The notes under the pieces are model-generated. The model did not search any database. It was given only the letters and a program-made list of their open reading frames with translations, and was not told where the DNA came from. Positions 46,471-55,042 of a DNA stretch of 64,000 bases are shown here, piece after piece. A program made the position numbers and the translations under genes. Source of the DNA: Thiomargarita sp. (GTDB lineage Bacteria; Pseudomonadota; Gammaproteobacteria; Beggiatoales; Beggiatoaceae); assembly GCA_020721005.1 (NCBI GenBank), contig DYNP01000008.1, positions 119,421 through 183,420 on the forward strand, given 5' to 3'. How positions within the stretch are numbered: position 1 is the first letter of the stretch; each line of letters begins with the position of its first letter.

Positions 46471-46602
46471 AGAAGATAGAAAGAAAGTTCCTATTACCGG
46501 TTATGAGCACAAGAACAAAGTTGTTTTGTTTAACCAGGAGGGCAGGAATAAAGTTCCCTTTTCTGGTTAGAAAGACAAGCATAAAACTTCCCTTCTTTCT
46601 TT
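46471..46602. repeat. four degenerate 33-bp tandem repeats
   Basis: Units at 46471-46503, 46504-46536, 46537-46569 and 46570-46602 share the core AAAGTTCC(C)TTTT with a GGTTA-like end. They differ at many positions, but the 33-base period is exact. Eleven-residue phasing is kept in the short ORF at 46358-46570 (RKKVPITGY, KNKVVLFNQ, RNKVPFSG). They fill part of the space between the ParA gene and the prepilin-like gene. Confidence 0.6.
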
Positions 46603-46649
46603 GTAGAGGAGGGATTCAGGGCGGTTACTGCGCAGTTGATTTTTCGAAA

Positions 46650-48104
46650 ATGAATAAGCCAGCATTGATGATTTTAAGACAACGAGGGGGAGCATTAATT
46701 TTGTTCCTAATGGTTTTTGTGTTGGGGATAACTGCTTTATTTTTATCAGGTTTAAATCATTCTTGGCTTATCCATCATGATTTGTCTCGAACTCAGCAAA
46801 GTTTGGTCCGGGCTAAAGAGGCTTTGTTAGGTTATGCAGTGGGGTATTATGATCGATTCCCCGGGGAATATGGTTTTTTACCTTGTCCTGATTTGGGCAG
46901 TGGTGTTGAGGGAATTGCGGATTTGAATTGTCAAACTTTGGATAAAAGCAGTCTTGGTAAACTGCCTTGGCGAACTTTGGGAATTCCAGCTTTACGAGAT
47001 GGCAGTGGGGAATGTTTATGGTATGCGGTTGCTGGACCTTATAAATCGGTCGTGGATTCTGAGAAGTCTCTATTGTTGAATGGGGATACATTGGGGTTGT
47101 TTTCGGTGCAGATGGCAAATGGGGAATCAGTGGTTGAGACTTTGATTGGGAATGGAGTTAGTGATCAGGCAGTGGCGGTGATCGTTGCTCCAGGCCGCAT
47201 TTTATCAGGCCAAATCCGGGCTCAAAGTTCTCCCACTTGTCCTGGCAATTATCAGGTTAATCAATATTTGGAATCCGATGTGGTTGGATTTGCTCAGTTG
47301 CCCAATCAGATGGAGAATTTTTTAACGATTTTGGATTTGACGGCTTATTTGCCAGAAAAAACGATGCCCATCAATGATCGGGTGGCCTATATCAGTCAAG
47401 ATGAATTGTGGAATGCTATTTATAGGCGGACAACTTTTTATCAAAGTATGCAGTGTTTGACCAAGTTGGCGGCCTATTGTGTCAGCAATTATGTGCGCAC
47501 CAATCCTTTGGGGGCTGAGGATAAGCGTTTGCCGTGGGCTGCCCCAGTAGATTTGAATGATTATGCCTCGTCCAGTGAGTATACCGATAAGGCAGGGTTG
47601 TTGTTGGGAAGATTGCCCAATCAGGTGGATCAAAGCAATGCCAGTATTGGTAAAACTGCTCCTGAAGAGTTGTTGATGGACTGCGATTTTAGTGGGATAG
47701 TGATGGAAGAGTTTGGGGAGTGTGGAGGGTTGCCCAATGGTTTATCGGTGGCATTTTCAACCTTATGGCGTCATTGGAAAGATCATTTGTTTTATGCAGT
47801 GGCCAAAGCTCATACGCCTGATTCAAGTGTGCCTACGGAAGATTGTGAATCCAGTCATTGTCTGGAATTGGTCACAGAAGGCGGAGTTGAGTTGTGTGCT
47901 GCAGTCGTTATATTCGCAGGTCCCGTGTTGACTGGTTTCCAAAGTCCGCGTTATGGTCCTCCTTCTGCGGGAACAGATACCAAAGGGAATATACAAAATT
48001 ATCTGGAATCCCCTAATTTTACAAATACCGCTGGCTACGGCCAGTTCCTGCAGTATGATCAAGATCAATCAATCAATGATATCATCTACTGTGTTAAAAA
48101 CTAG
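46650..48104 (+). CDS. PilX-like pseudopilin or pilus-associated protein
   Basis: A 484-residue protein starting with a short basic segment and a membrane helix (ILRQRGGALILFLMVFVLGITALFLSGL), as in PilX/GspK-like minor pilins. A GFLPCPD motif and LPWRTLGIP follow, shared with the two prepilin genes downstream, and then a long Cys-containing domain. The ORF runs open from 46431, but the upstream part covers the 33-bp repeats and reads as low-complexity. The ATG at 46650 is chosen because it begins the helix; there is no clear ribosome site, and ATG at 46668 is an alternative. Confidence 0.65.
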   Translation: MNKPALMILRQRGGALILFLMVFVLGITALFLSGLNHSWLIHHDLSRTQQSLVRAKEALLGYAVGYYDRFPGEYGFLPCPDLGSGVEGIADLNCQTLDKSSLGKLPWRTLGIPALRDGSGECLWYAVAGPYKSVVDSEKSLLLNGDTLGLFSVQMANGESVVETLIGNGVSDQAVAVIVAPGRILSGQIRAQSSPTCPGNYQVNQYLESDVVGFAQLPNQMENFLTILDLTAYLPEKTMPINDRVAYISQDELWNAIYRRTTFYQSMQCLTKLAAYCVSNYVRTNPLGAEDKRLPWAAPVDLNDYASSSEYTDKAGLLLGRLPNQVDQSNASIGKTAPEELLMDCDFSGIVMEEFGECGGLPNGLSVAFSTLWRHWKDHLFYAVAKAHTPDSSVPTEDCESSHCLELVTEGGVELCAAVVIFAGPVLTGFQSPRYGPPSAGTDTKGNIQNYLESPNFTNTAGYGQFLQYDQDQSINDIIYCVKN

Positions 48105-48179
48105 GTAATTATACCTATAAGTTTAGAACGAATTATGCTAGAATTAAAATGATAATTATAGAAAACGAGGTCACAAACT

Positions 48180-49199
48180 ATGAGGCGCCAAACTGGTTTA
48201 ACCTTGATGGAGACTGCCGTAGTACTAACTATTGTCGGTTTAATCATCGGCAGTTTATTAGTTCCTTTTACAACGCAAATTGATGATACTAAGATTGAAC
48301 GCACAAATACTTTAATGGAGAATGTTAAAACTGCTCTGATAGATTATACTATTGCCCATAACCGTTTGCCTTGTCCCGCTGCCAATTCCAATTCCGGAGA
48401 AGCCCTTGCGTTGGGTGATCCCTTGTGTAATCAACAGGGTTTTTTACCTTGGGCAAATTTGGGGGTAGAGAAGTCAGATGTGTGGGGTAATTCTCTTCGA
48501 TATCGAGTTTATCCTGCCTTTACTGAAGTTAATGGTATCATTCATTTAACCACTGGATCCAGTAATCTTGCAATTGAGGTAAATGGATCAGAACAAAATC
48601 CCGCTACCCTGATTGACAATGTCATTGCAGTGGTCTTCTCTTATGGCAAAAATGGTCGTTATGCTTTCTTGGAAAATCCCTTATGGGGAATTGCCCAAGC
48701 CTATGCCGCTGATCCAGTCGACAATGCTTATCCTTGTGGAGAAGATAACACTAAACTGTGCTATGTCAGTAATCGTTATGTTCCCAATGGATTTGATGAC
48801 AGTATTGTATGGCTCACCCAACCCATGTTGTTGGAACGTTTGGTAACTGCGGGTAAATTACAAGTGAGATTGGCCAGTTTACCGCCCGCTTTAGACTTGA
48901 CTCAAGTAACAGTCAACCTGCCAAACGGAGGATTGGGAAGAGAAGGGGGTGGATTTCCGTTACTTCCTGGAATGGGACCTGAACTTGGGAATGAAGACAA
49001 TCTTCCTGACACCGAGACTGAGCTTGGGAATGAAGAAAGTCCTCCTGAAGAAACTCAAGAAGCATTTCCGTTACCTGAAGAGACCGTTCCTGAACAAAGC
49101 GAAGTAACTGATGAAGGCACCTTAAATCGCTGCGGGAACAGTGAAAGCGCTCAAGGAGGATGTGCTGGTTTTTGGGAACATAACCCAAATCAGCCCTAA
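48180..49199 (+). CDS. type IV prepilin-like protein (pseudopilin), LPCP family
   Basis: A 339-residue protein with a type III prepilin signal: MRRQTG followed by LTLMETAVVLTIVGLIIGSLL, so cleavage after G6 with Glu at mature position 5. The helix leads into RLPCPAANSNSG and GFLPWANLGVEKSDVWGNSLRYRV, shared with the gene downstream. The C-terminal 90 residues are acidic and Pro/Glu-rich (ETELGNEESPPEETQE), ending with two Cys. A GAGG site lies 11 bases before the ATG. A minor pilin or pseudopilin role is likely. Confidence 0.8.
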   Translation: MRRQTGLTLMETAVVLTIVGLIIGSLLVPFTTQIDDTKIERTNTLMENVKTALIDYTIAHNRLPCPAANSNSGEALALGDPLCNQQGFLPWANLGVEKSDVWGNSLRYRVYPAFTEVNGIIHLTTGSSNLAIEVNGSEQNPATLIDNVIAVVFSYGKNGRYAFLENPLWGIAQAYAADPVDNAYPCGEDNTKLCYVSNRYVPNGFDDSIVWLTQPMLLERLVTAGKLQVRLASLPPALDLTQVTVNLPNGGLGREGGGFPLLPGMGPELGNEDNLPDTETELGNEESPPEETQEAFPLPEETVPEQSEVTDEGTLNRCGNSESAQGGCAGFWEHNPNQP

Positions 49200-49273
49200 A
49201 TTCTGGTCATCAACAGCCCTTGGACTTCAGTCGCCATTTAGAACAGTTCAGAAACCTATTGGGGAATGCAATT

Positions 49274-50005
49274 ATGAGGAACTTACAAGCCTTTACCTTG
49301 ATTGAAATGGCAGTTGTGTTAGTCATCATTGCCTTCCTGATCGGAGGATTGCTCGCGCCTTTGACTGAACAAAGTCGACAACAAAAAATTCAAACTACGC
49401 AATCCATGTTGCTAGAAGCTCAAGAAGCCTTGTTGGGATTTGCCTTGACCAAGGGTTATCTACCTTGTCCAGACAGTACTGGAGACGGTCGAGAAAATCG
49501 CACTGCTTCTGATCAGTGTGACTATGAACAAATTGACGGTTTTTTACCGTGGTTAGACTTAGGGGTTAAGCGCACTGACAGTTGGGGAAACCCATTGAGA
49601 TATCGAGTTGACGGTTATTTCAGTGACAACACCGGTTTTCCCTATCCTCCTCAGAAAACCAATGCCAGCATCAAAGGCATTCAAATTTTTGATGGGCAAA
49701 ATAATTTAATCAACCTGGTAGAAAGCCAAGAAAATTCCAATGTGATTGCGCTTATTTTTTCCTGTGGACAAAATGGCCGCCCTGACGGTGATAATGATGC
49801 CGATGGGCAACTGAATGCCTCGGCCAATTGCATCAATCCCAGTTCCCAATCTATCAAAAAGAATTATGTGCAAGCCAACTATGTGGCAGAAAGCTTTGAC
49901 GATATTGTAGTCACCTTATCTATTCACACCCTAATTCATCGTCTCACCTTGGCCGGGAAATGGCCCAACTGCCCCACCATTCCCTGCCAATGGGTTGTAC
50001 CCTAA
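49274..50005 (+). CDS. type IV prepilin-like protein (pseudopilin), LPCP family
   Basis: A 243-residue protein with signal MRNLQAFTLIEMAVVLVIIA; the usual Gly before the cleavage site is Ala (A|FTLIE). YLPCPDSTGDG and GFLPWLDLGVKRTDSWGNPLRYRV match the gene upstream, so the pair arose by duplication. The mature protein has five further cysteines. The frame opens at TTG 49220, but ATG 49274 begins the prepilin signal. The gene ends just before a repeat-rich stretch. Probable minor pilin or pseudopilin. Confidence 0.8.
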   Translation: MRNLQAFTLIEMAVVLVIIAFLIGGLLAPLTEQSRQQKIQTTQSMLLEAQEALLGFALTKGYLPCPDSTGDGRENRTASDQCDYEQIDGFLPWLDLGVKRTDSWGNPLRYRVDGYFSDNTGFPYPPQKTNASIKGIQIFDGQNNLINLVESQENSNVIALIFSCGQNGRPDGDNDADGQLNASANCINPSSQSIKKNYVQANYVAESFDDIVVTLSIHTLIHRLTLAGKWPNCPTIPCQWVVP

Positions 50006-50155
50006 ATTCTCCCCTTTAGTTTTATTAGAAAATCCAAAGTATGGACTTTTTCTAACCTCCAACAACGAAAAAATCCCCGAAAAATTACCTCTCTACTAAT
50101 TTCATACGCTGAGGCGTTTTATCATTTGAAATATAGCTAACGCACTATAAAACCG

Positions 50156-50412
50156 GGGAGTGGAGGCTTTAGCCGGCCAGCGGTCGGCCCTTGCAATTTG
50201 TGTATGTGGGGTGATGCCTACGGCTGACCGGCTAAAGCCTATACTCCAACGTGCATTCTAGAGCCCCATTCCGGCTAAAGCCTCTACTCCAACGTGCATT
50301 CTAGAGCCCCACTCCGGCTAAAGCCTCCACTCCACTCTACTTTTTCAACAGGGATTTTCCTTTTACTTTTTCGTATCTCATCTTCATCGCATACTTTTGC
50401 AAGAAGTCTAAT
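50156..50412. mobile_element. decayed MITE-like element, copy 3, with repeated right arms
   Basis: GAGTGGAGGCTTTAGCCGG at about 50158 pairs with CCGGCTAAAGCC at 50228-50239. The intervening loop carries the TTGCAATTTGTGTATGTGGG string of copy 2. The right arm is then repeated twice more (starting about 50271 and 50314), each with CTAGAGCCCCA before it. The right end reads ACTTTTGCAAGAAGTCTA at 50395-50412, similar to the TIR of copies 1 and 2. No matching left TIR was found between 50006 and 50155, which holds nothing else recognisable. Confidence 0.65.
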
Positions 50413-50421
50413 CAGTATTCT

Positions 50422-50475
50422 CCCCTTGAAAAAAAGGGGGGGGCTGTTTATTTCCCCCTCCTTACAAAGGAGGGG
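50422..50475. repeat. G/C-run hairpins
   Basis: CCCCTT pairs with AAGGGG within 50422-50440, and CCCCTCC (50455-50461) pairs with GGAGGGG (50469-50475) around TTACAAA. These short, very stable hairpins could stop transcription coming from the pilin cluster or be another dispersed repeat. Confidence 0.45.
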
Positions 50476-50504
50476 TTAGGGGTGGTTATTCAGTCTTGAG
50501 TCAA

Positions 50505-50567
50505 CGCGATTGATGGGCTTCCCGTGGGTCAGCCCATCCTACAATGTGCTTTTGCAAGAGTTCTACT
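50505..50567. repeat. GTAGGATG-family repeat followed by a second TIR-like end
   Basis: GATGGGCTTCCCGTGGGTCAGCCCATC (50510-50536, quoted as two arms GATGGGCT and AGCCCATC) is followed by CTACAA, matching the type seen at 1913-2120 in reverse order. TGCTTTTGCAAGAGTTCTA at 50549-50567 again resembles the MITE right end. Confidence 0.45.
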
Positions 50568-50695
50568 CAATAAAAGAGTTGAATGTCCACTGTTAATAAA
50601 GTACAATGAGCCACAGACTACTTTAAAAGTCGTCTCTTCACGTCGAAAATCAGTGATACTTAACCAGATAATTACTCTTTGAAAGGAAGTAACTT

Positions 50696-51697
50696 ATGTC
50701 ACCTCAAGTGATGAAAAAATCCCGCTATTGGCTAGTGACTGGTTTACTGGGATTGTGTTTAACCAGTACTCCCTTAATTGCAGAAGAAGCAACCCCTCCT
50801 GATGCAAATACCCCATCAGCCAAAACTGAATCAGTTCCCGCAGCTCCGGATGCAAAAGCTATACTGGCAGAATCTGAATCTGCTTCTACTGCAGCCCAAC
50901 AAGCCACTGAACAGGCTCAACAGGCGGCTCAACAAGCCAATTCTGCGATTGACGCTGCCAATCAAAAAGCCAATGCGGCTACCGTAGCCCAAATGAAGGC
51001 TCAAATTGCCGAAGCGGAAGCCAATACGGTGGCTTTATCCGTAGCAGCCAGCAAAATAGCCCCAGAAGTCGCTCAAGAGGCTCTTAAAACTGCCAATTCC
51101 GCCAAAAAAGAGGCTAAGAAGGCAGCCGAAGAAGCCAGAGCAGCGGCAGAGTCTGCGGATAAGGCAGTCAAAGAAGCTCATGAATTAGCGGATAAAGCCA
51201 GTTTGGCCGCTGCCAAAGCCAATGCCGCCAAAGCCAAGGCAGATGCCGTTGTAAAGGCTCAAAGTGCAGAACAAATGATTGCCAAGGCTGAGGAAATGAT
51301 CAAAAATGCTAATGAATCTGCGGAGTTAGCCACCAAAGCTCATGCCAATGTCACTCAAGCCATGGAGGTGGCTAATCAAGCCGCTCAATTGGCTACTGGC
51401 GCTGCCACTCAGGCTGAAACCGCCAAAGTAGAAGCCAATTTGGCGGCTCAAACTGCTATAGCTTCTGAAGAGTATGCTAAAAATACTGCCGATTATTTGG
51501 CCCAACTCTTAGCTGCAGAAGCGGAAAAGGCAAAAGCAGCGGCAGCAGCCAATCCCACTTCAAAAGAAGAGGATGCTTCCAAAGATAAATCTGCCAAGGA
51601 TAAGCCTTTAGCAGATGATTCTTCAAAAGATGCTTCCAAAGATAAGGCATCCGAGAAAACTGACGAGCCTGCCAAAGTAATTCCGTCTATGAAATAA
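50696..51697 (+). CDS. exported Ala-rich coiled-coil protein
   Basis: A 333-residue protein with a signal peptide (about 1-29, ending LIAEE), then about 240 residues of Ala/Glu/Lys/Gln-rich heptad-like sequence (AEEARAAAESADKAVKEA), and a Lys/Asp/Ser-rich tail with repeated SKDKS/SKDASKD units. It should form a long periplasmic coiled coil, in the style of TolA domain II or Lpp-like spacers, though no family is recognised. An AAGGAAG site precedes the ATG. It is flanked by repeat-rich intergenic DNA and appears to be transcribed alone. Confidence 0.8.
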   Translation: MSPQVMKKSRYWLVTGLLGLCLTSTPLIAEEATPPDANTPSAKTESVPAAPDAKAILAESESASTAAQQATEQAQQAAQQANSAIDAANQKANAATVAQMKAQIAEAEANTVALSVAASKIAPEVAQEALKTANSAKKEAKKAAEEARAAAESADKAVKEAHELADKASLAAAKANAAKAKADAVVKAQSAEQMIAKAEEMIKNANESAELATKAHANVTQAMEVANQAAQLATGAATQAETAKVEANLAAQTAIASEEYAKNTADYLAQLLAAEAEKAKAAAAANPTSKEEDASKDKSAKDKPLADDSSKDASKDKASEKTDEPAKVIPSMK

Positions 51698-51999
51698 CCC
51701 CCCAGATAAGCTTTCCATAAAAAAGCCACGACTGAGCAGTTTTACCCCCAAACAGAGACGATAGCGATAATTCCGTAACACTCACTGATGGGGGTAATTC
51801 CTCAACCTAACATTTTGAAAGTCAGTGTCCGAAATTAATCCCTAATTTAAGTATTCATCGACAATTGCTTTTTCCCTTCTCGACTATTCCCCTTTCACCC
51901 TTAAATAACTATACTTAAACCACACATTCCCCTAAACAAACTGCCATTCTTAAGTTACCCCATTTTTAACTCACCCCGACTGTAAAAACCCACAAAGTT

Positions 52000-52008
52000 T
52001 GTTATACT
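52000..52008 (+). promoter_or_regulatory. extended -10 promoter element upstream of the Met-rich gene
   Basis: TGTTATACT fits an extended -10 (TG-N-TATACT, one mismatch to TATAAT) about 87 bases before the ATG at 52095; no good -35 is present. The rest of the 397-base gap (51698-52094) shows no gene, RNA or repeat. Confidence 0.45.
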
Positions 52009-52094
52009 GTCCAGCGACTCAAATACGAGTTTCGATCGCTTGATAATAACTCAAAACACCCTTACGTTAAATTGTAATTTTTGGAGTATTTACC

Positions 52095-52388
52095 ATGAAA
52101 CATTCATTATTGATAATATCCTTACTGTTGTTGTCTGGAAATAACCTAATGGCTCAAACTCAACAAGAGTGTTGTGCCAGATTACTCAATGGTGTCTTTA
52201 TTCCACTCAATTGTATGCAAGCCCTGGGAGGCACCGTCCTCACCCTTCCTGAAAGAATGATGTTGGGAATTCCCCCAATACAGTGTCGACAAACCATGAC
52301 TCCTAATCAGTCTCAAATGCCAATGATGATGGGACCAGTCATGATGCCTCCCATGATGCCTCTATTCTTCAGACCAATCATGTACTAA
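52095..52388 (+). CDS. small exported Met-rich, Cys-containing protein
   Basis: A 97-residue protein with a signal peptide (MKHSLLIISLLLLSGNNLMAQ). The mature part has CC in QECCARLL, two more cysteines (LNCMQ, IQCRQ), and a Met/Pro-rich tail (QMPMMMGPVMMPPMMPLFF). Met-rich periplasmic tails often bind copper(I), but that is inference. A GGAG site lies ten bases before the ATG and a strong hairpin follows, so it is probably a single-gene transcript. Confidence 0.75.
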   Translation: MKHSLLIISLLLLSGNNLMAQTQQECCARLLNGVFIPLNCMQALGGTVLTLPERMMLGIPPIQCRQTMTPNQSQMPMMMGPVMMPPMMPLFFRPIMY

Positions 52389-52400
52389 CCAACAAAAAAC

Positions 52401-52434
52401 ACTGCTTCTCTTCTTCCCATTTTAGAGAAGCAGT
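52401..52434 (+). terminator. hairpin after the Met-rich gene
   Basis: ACTGCTTCTC and GAGAAGCAGT form a perfect 10-bp stem around a 14-base loop, 12 bases past the stop. CATTCTC follows with no T-run, so termination efficiency is uncertain. The remaining spacer to 52655 shows nothing else. Confidence 0.55.
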
Positions 52435-52655
52435 CATTCTCAAATCACTAAACAAATCTTTTAAGCTACCTTTTACCACACTCTATCTGGAATCCATGGC
52501 ATAAAATATCTCCTCTGACCTCAAATTGACGTAATTAAACCTTCCTAAAGAATAATAAAATAATTTGCTGACAAATGATTTGCTCTCCTAAAAACCATGA
52601 ATACTCTTCCAACCCCCTTCCATCTTTCTAGGGCAACTTATCAAGCAGAACCATT

Positions 52656-53195
52656 ATGCGCTATTTACACCACTGCAAAATAGGTCTCACTGCCCTATTG
52701 CTGGCCAATTTCTCCTCCATTCAAGCACAATCGCTGTCTTCCAATGAATACAGTCTAAAAGCCGCTTACCTCTACAACTTGGCCCGTATGGTTGAATGGC
52801 CCTCAGAAGTTTTCATTTCGACCCCTTTAAACATCATCATGTGCTTCTATGGACAAGATTCCTTTGGAGAATCTCTTGACTCTATAGCCAAAAAATCTGT
52901 TCATGAACGCAACATCCTGATCAAAAAAGAAATTTCCCTGGAAGAAGTCAAACAATGCCACCTCCTCTTTATCAATCCCTCAGAAAGAAATAAAATTTCC
53001 GCTATCCTATCTCGTCTTAGCAACCTACCCATCTTAACTGTAGGTGATGTTGATGAATTTACTCAAAAAGGTGGCATTGTCAACCTACTCAAAGATCAAG
53101 ACCGCATCCGTATCGAAATCAATCTCCAAAAAGCCAACCAAGTGGGACTCAAAATCAGTTCCCGACTCTTAGCCGTGGCCAAAATAGTCAATTGA
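52656..53195 (+). CDS. YfiR-family (DUF4154) periplasmic protein
   Basis: A 179-residue protein with a signal peptide (about 1-25). It has the DUF4154 pattern: YSLKAAYLYNLARMVEWPSE, MCFYGQDSFGESL, then GGIVNLLKDQDRIRIEINLQKAN. YfiR represses the diguanylate cyclase YfiN in Pseudomonas; many relatives sit beside other cyclases or TonB receptors. No cyclase is adjacent, so the partner is unknown. The start has no clear ribosome site. Confidence 0.9.
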   Translation: MRYLHHCKIGLTALLLANFSSIQAQSLSSNEYSLKAAYLYNLARMVEWPSEVFISTPLNIIMCFYGQDSFGESLDSIAKKSVHERNILIKKEISLEEVKQCHLLFINPSERNKISAILSRLSNLPILTVGDVDEFTQKGGIVNLLKDQDRIRIEINLQKANQVGLKISSRLLAVAKIVN

Positions 53196-53325
53196 CCCTA
53201 ACCATTCATCAACTCTACAAACCCTCCACTTCTCTCCCTAAGTTGGACAGCCCATTCCCACCAACAACCCTATACCCACTTTGCTCCTAAAATATTACCC
53301 CTGATTTTAAGGAACACCTTAATCC

Positions 53326-54258
53326 ATGACCATTGCCGTCAATATCGAACAAGTCTCTAAACACTATGGGCAACTCACTGCCCTACAAAGCCTCAACTTT
53401 ACCATTCCCAAAGGCAGCTTCTTTGGCCTCCTCGGTCCCAACGGGGCTGGTAAATCCACCCTGATCAGCATTATGGCTGGCCTGGTTTACCCCTCCAAAG
53501 GTCAAGTTCAAATCATGGGGCACGACGTGCGCCACGCTTGGAGACAAGCTCGCCAATGCTTAGGCGTAGTTCCACAAGAACTGGTGGTTGACATGTTTTT
53601 CACTGTCAATCAGCTACTTACCCTCCAATCTGGCTACTTTGGTCTCGGTCGTGCCAATCGCCCCTGGCTACAAGAATTACTGCACGTGCTCAACCTCGAA
53701 GACAAAAGCAATACCCTCATGATGAACCTCTCTGGAGGCATGAAACGTCGCGTTCTCATCGCTCAAGCCCTCGTCCACAAACCGGCCGTAGTTGTACTTG
53801 ACGAACCCACAGCCGGCGTTGACATCGAACTGCGCAAACTCCTTTGGGAATTTATCAAACGCCTCCACCAGGCTGGCCACACCATCGTACTCACCACTCA
53901 CTACCTTGAAGAAGCAGAAAACCTCTGCGAACACATTGCCATTCTCAACCAAGGTCAACTCATCGCTCTGGATCACAAACAAGCCCTACTGTCCCATCAC
54001 CCCTATCGCCTACTTTATCTAGCCATTCCCAACCTTGAACTCAGCCAACTTCCTCCCGCATTACACCCCAAAATCCATTCCTCCACCACTGCAGACCAAC
54101 TCGTCTTACAACTGCACCAAGACCACGACCCAATTGCCACCGTCCTAGACACCCTCCGCAGTGCTAACCTGCATTTTACCGACTTACACACCCAACAACC
54201 TCGCTTAGAAGACGTTTTCCTCAGCCTAACCCACCGCGCTGTCCCCCACTCACTATGA
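53326..54258 (+). CDS. ABC-2 type transporter ATP-binding protein (YadG-like)
   Basis: A 310-residue ATPase with Walker A GPNGAGKST, signature LSGGMKRR, Walker B VVVLDEPTAGVD and the H-loop TTHY. It pairs with the next gene, a YadH-like permease, with an ATGA overlap. The substrate of YadGH-type exporters is unknown. The hemN gene follows the permease closely. Confidence 0.95.
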   Translation: MTIAVNIEQVSKHYGQLTALQSLNFTIPKGSFFGLLGPNGAGKSTLISIMAGLVYPSKGQVQIMGHDVRHAWRQARQCLGVVPQELVVDMFFTVNQLLTLQSGYFGLGRANRPWLQELLHVLNLEDKSNTLMMNLSGGMKRRVLIAQALVHKPAVVVLDEPTAGVDIELRKLLWEFIKRLHQAGHTIVLTTHYLEEAENLCEHIAILNQGQLIALDHKQALLSHHPYRLLYLAIPNLELSQLPPALHPKIHSSTTADQLVLQLHQDHDPIATVLDTLRSANLHFTDLHTQQPRLEDVFLSLTHRAVPHSL

Positions 54259-55016
54259 ACGCCTACGGACTCTACACCCTCTTACACAAAGAAATCTTCC
54301 GTTTCCTCAAAGTCTTTGTCCAAACCATTCTCACCCCCATCATCACCGTCTTACTCTACCTACTCGTTTTCTCCTCAGTACTCTCCCACCACGTCAAAGT
54401 CTACGAAAACGTCAGCTACATCCAATTTCTAGTCCCTGGACTCATGATGATGAGCATCATCCAAAACGCCTTTGCCAACACCTCCTCCAGCCTCTTCCAA
54501 TCCCGCATGACTGGCAACGTCGTCTTCATGCTCGTTGCCCCCTTATCCAACTGGGAAATTTACCTCGGATTCATAGGAGCGGCCATTGCCCGCGGCCTGC
54601 TCGTCGGGATGGGACTGTGGATAGCCGCCTTATATTTTGTCATTCTACCCATTCACAACCCATTCATATTACTCATATTTGCCATCCTGGGCAGCGCCGT
54701 CCTCGGCACTTTGGGACTTATCTCTGCACTCTGGGCAGACAAATGGGAACACATCTCCGCCTTCCAAAACTTCGTCATCCTTCCCCTCTCCTTTTTAAGT
54801 GGAGTTTTCTACCGGGTCGACACCCTCCCCGAATTTTGGGAACAAATCTCCTATTACAACCCATTTTTCTATCTGATCGAAGGCTTCCGTTACGGCTTCT
54901 TTGGCGTTGCTGACGTTGCCCTCAGCACCACCTTCCTCATCGTCCTCACCTTCTACACCATCACCACCCTATTCTGCCTCTGGCTACTCCACACCGGCTA
55001 CCAACTGCGCCATTAA
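54255..55016 (+). CDS. ABC-2 type transporter permease (YadH-like)
   Basis: A 253-residue protein with six membrane helices and the ABC2-membrane pattern (FLVPGLMMMSIIQNAFANTSSS, NFVILPLSFLSGVFYRVDTLP, NPFFYLIEGFRYGFFG). It forms the channel half of an exporter with the preceding ATPase, to which it is translationally coupled. Confidence 0.95.
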   Translation: MNAYGLYTLLHKEIFRFLKVFVQTILTPIITVLLYLLVFSSVLSHHVKVYENVSYIQFLVPGLMMMSIIQNAFANTSSSLFQSRMTGNVVFMLVAPLSNWEIYLGFIGAAIARGLLVGMGLWIAALYFVILPIHNPFILLIFAILGSAVLGTLGLISALWADKWEHISAFQNFVILPLSFLSGVFYRVDTLPEFWEQISYYNPFFYLIEGFRYGFFGVADVALSTTFLIVLTFYTITTLFCLWLLHTGYQLRH

Positions 55017-55042
55017 CTACTGACCCAGGACTTTCTATTCCC

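Noticed and set aside
46358..46570. 70-codon ORF over the 33-bp repeats
   Set aside because: Kept only as part of the repeat; low-complexity sequence, no clear ribosome site and no homology I recognise.
46471..46602. Possible CRISPR array
   Set aside because: The units are contiguous, degenerate 33-mers without spacers, and no cas gene is present.
53326..55016. ABC exporter as part of a haem-export (ccm) system
   Set aside because: The permease and ATPase resemble YadGH, no ccm genes are present, and proximity to hemN alone is weak evidence.
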